From assembly GCA_003557445.1 (NCBI GenBank), contig PWOK01000118.1:1-6053 (forward strand): DNA of 6,053 nucleotides, in the 5' to 3' direction. The position numbers were made by a program, and so were the translations under genes. The number at the start of each line of letters is the position of its first letter. Position 1 is the stretch's first letter. Shown piece by piece: positions 5,995 through 6,053 of the stretch. Origin of the DNA: Halanaerobiaceae bacterium. GTDB taxonomy: Bacteria; Bacillota_F; Halanaerobiia; Halanaerobiales; CSSED10-376. The notes under the pieces are model-generated. The model saw only the letters and a list, made by a program, of their open reading frames with translations, was not told the DNA's origin and made no database searches.

Positions 5995-6025
5995 AAAAAT
6001 AAAAACTATACGAAAGTATAGTTTT
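5995..6025 (-). terminator. Probable leftward intrinsic terminator with TTTC loop (GAAA on the plus strand)
   Basis: AAAACTATAC (6002-6011) and GTATAGTTTT (6016-6025) form a perfect 10-bp stem with a 4-base loop. Read on the minus strand, the stem runs into TTTTTATTTTT (6005-5995), the layout of an intrinsic terminator; on the plus strand the bases after the stem are A-rich. It would end a minus-strand gene lying to the right of the window, which agrees with the regulator gene having its own promoter downstream. The stem has only three G-C pairs, so strength is uncertain. Confidence 0.5.
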
Positions 6026-6053
6026 AAATAATTATGTACTGATAAACATAAAA

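Noticed and set aside
5987..6022. TTGACA at 5987-5992 as the -35 of a rightward promoter with TATAGT at 6017-6022.
   Set aside because: The spacing is 24 bases, far beyond the usual 16-18, and the hexamer at the right spacing (6010-6015) is not -10-like.

Overview
The window is AT-rich DNA with tight gene packing and strong Shine-Dalgarno (SD) sites. The protein styles look like low-GC Firmicutes. It also carries a secretin, which is an outer-membrane channel, so the best fit is a diderm fermentative Firmicute such as a member of the Halanaerobiales. This placement is inference from gene style and content; no database search was possible.

Layout, left to right: (1) the 3' end of a secretin gene (type IV pilus / type II secretion family) with a very glutamate-rich C-terminal tail, closed by a strong intrinsic terminator at 584-629. 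(2) A convergent minus-strand gene for a membrane-embedded site-2 protease (M50) with two CBS domains. (3) A 187-base divergent region holding a small palindrome and an extended -10 promoter. (4) A type I pullulanase (GH13) on the plus strand, interrupted by one in-frame TAA at 2792-2794 where the family has a glutamate; everything before and after is intact and in the same frame. (5) A 183-base spacer with a promoter-like element surrounded by four copies of the octamer TATTCATT/AATGAATA, two of them forming an 11-bp-arm palindrome. (6) A Fic-domain protein with an intact active site, an N-terminal inhibitory motif and a C-terminal winged helix. (7) A convergent minus-strand regulator combining an AcoR-type GAF-like domain with a LuxR-type DNA-binding domain, with its own good sigma-A promoter. 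(8) At the right edge, a perfect hairpin that reads as a leftward terminator for a gene lying outside the window.

The genes do not form one operon: transcription directions alternate (+, -, +, +, -) and most units have their own promoter or terminator. The two observations most worth following are the single nonsense codon in an otherwise complete pullulanase and the octamer array in front of fic, which suggests that fic is tightly controlled, possibly by its own winged-helix domain. I saw no tRNA, rRNA, CRISPR array or transposase.
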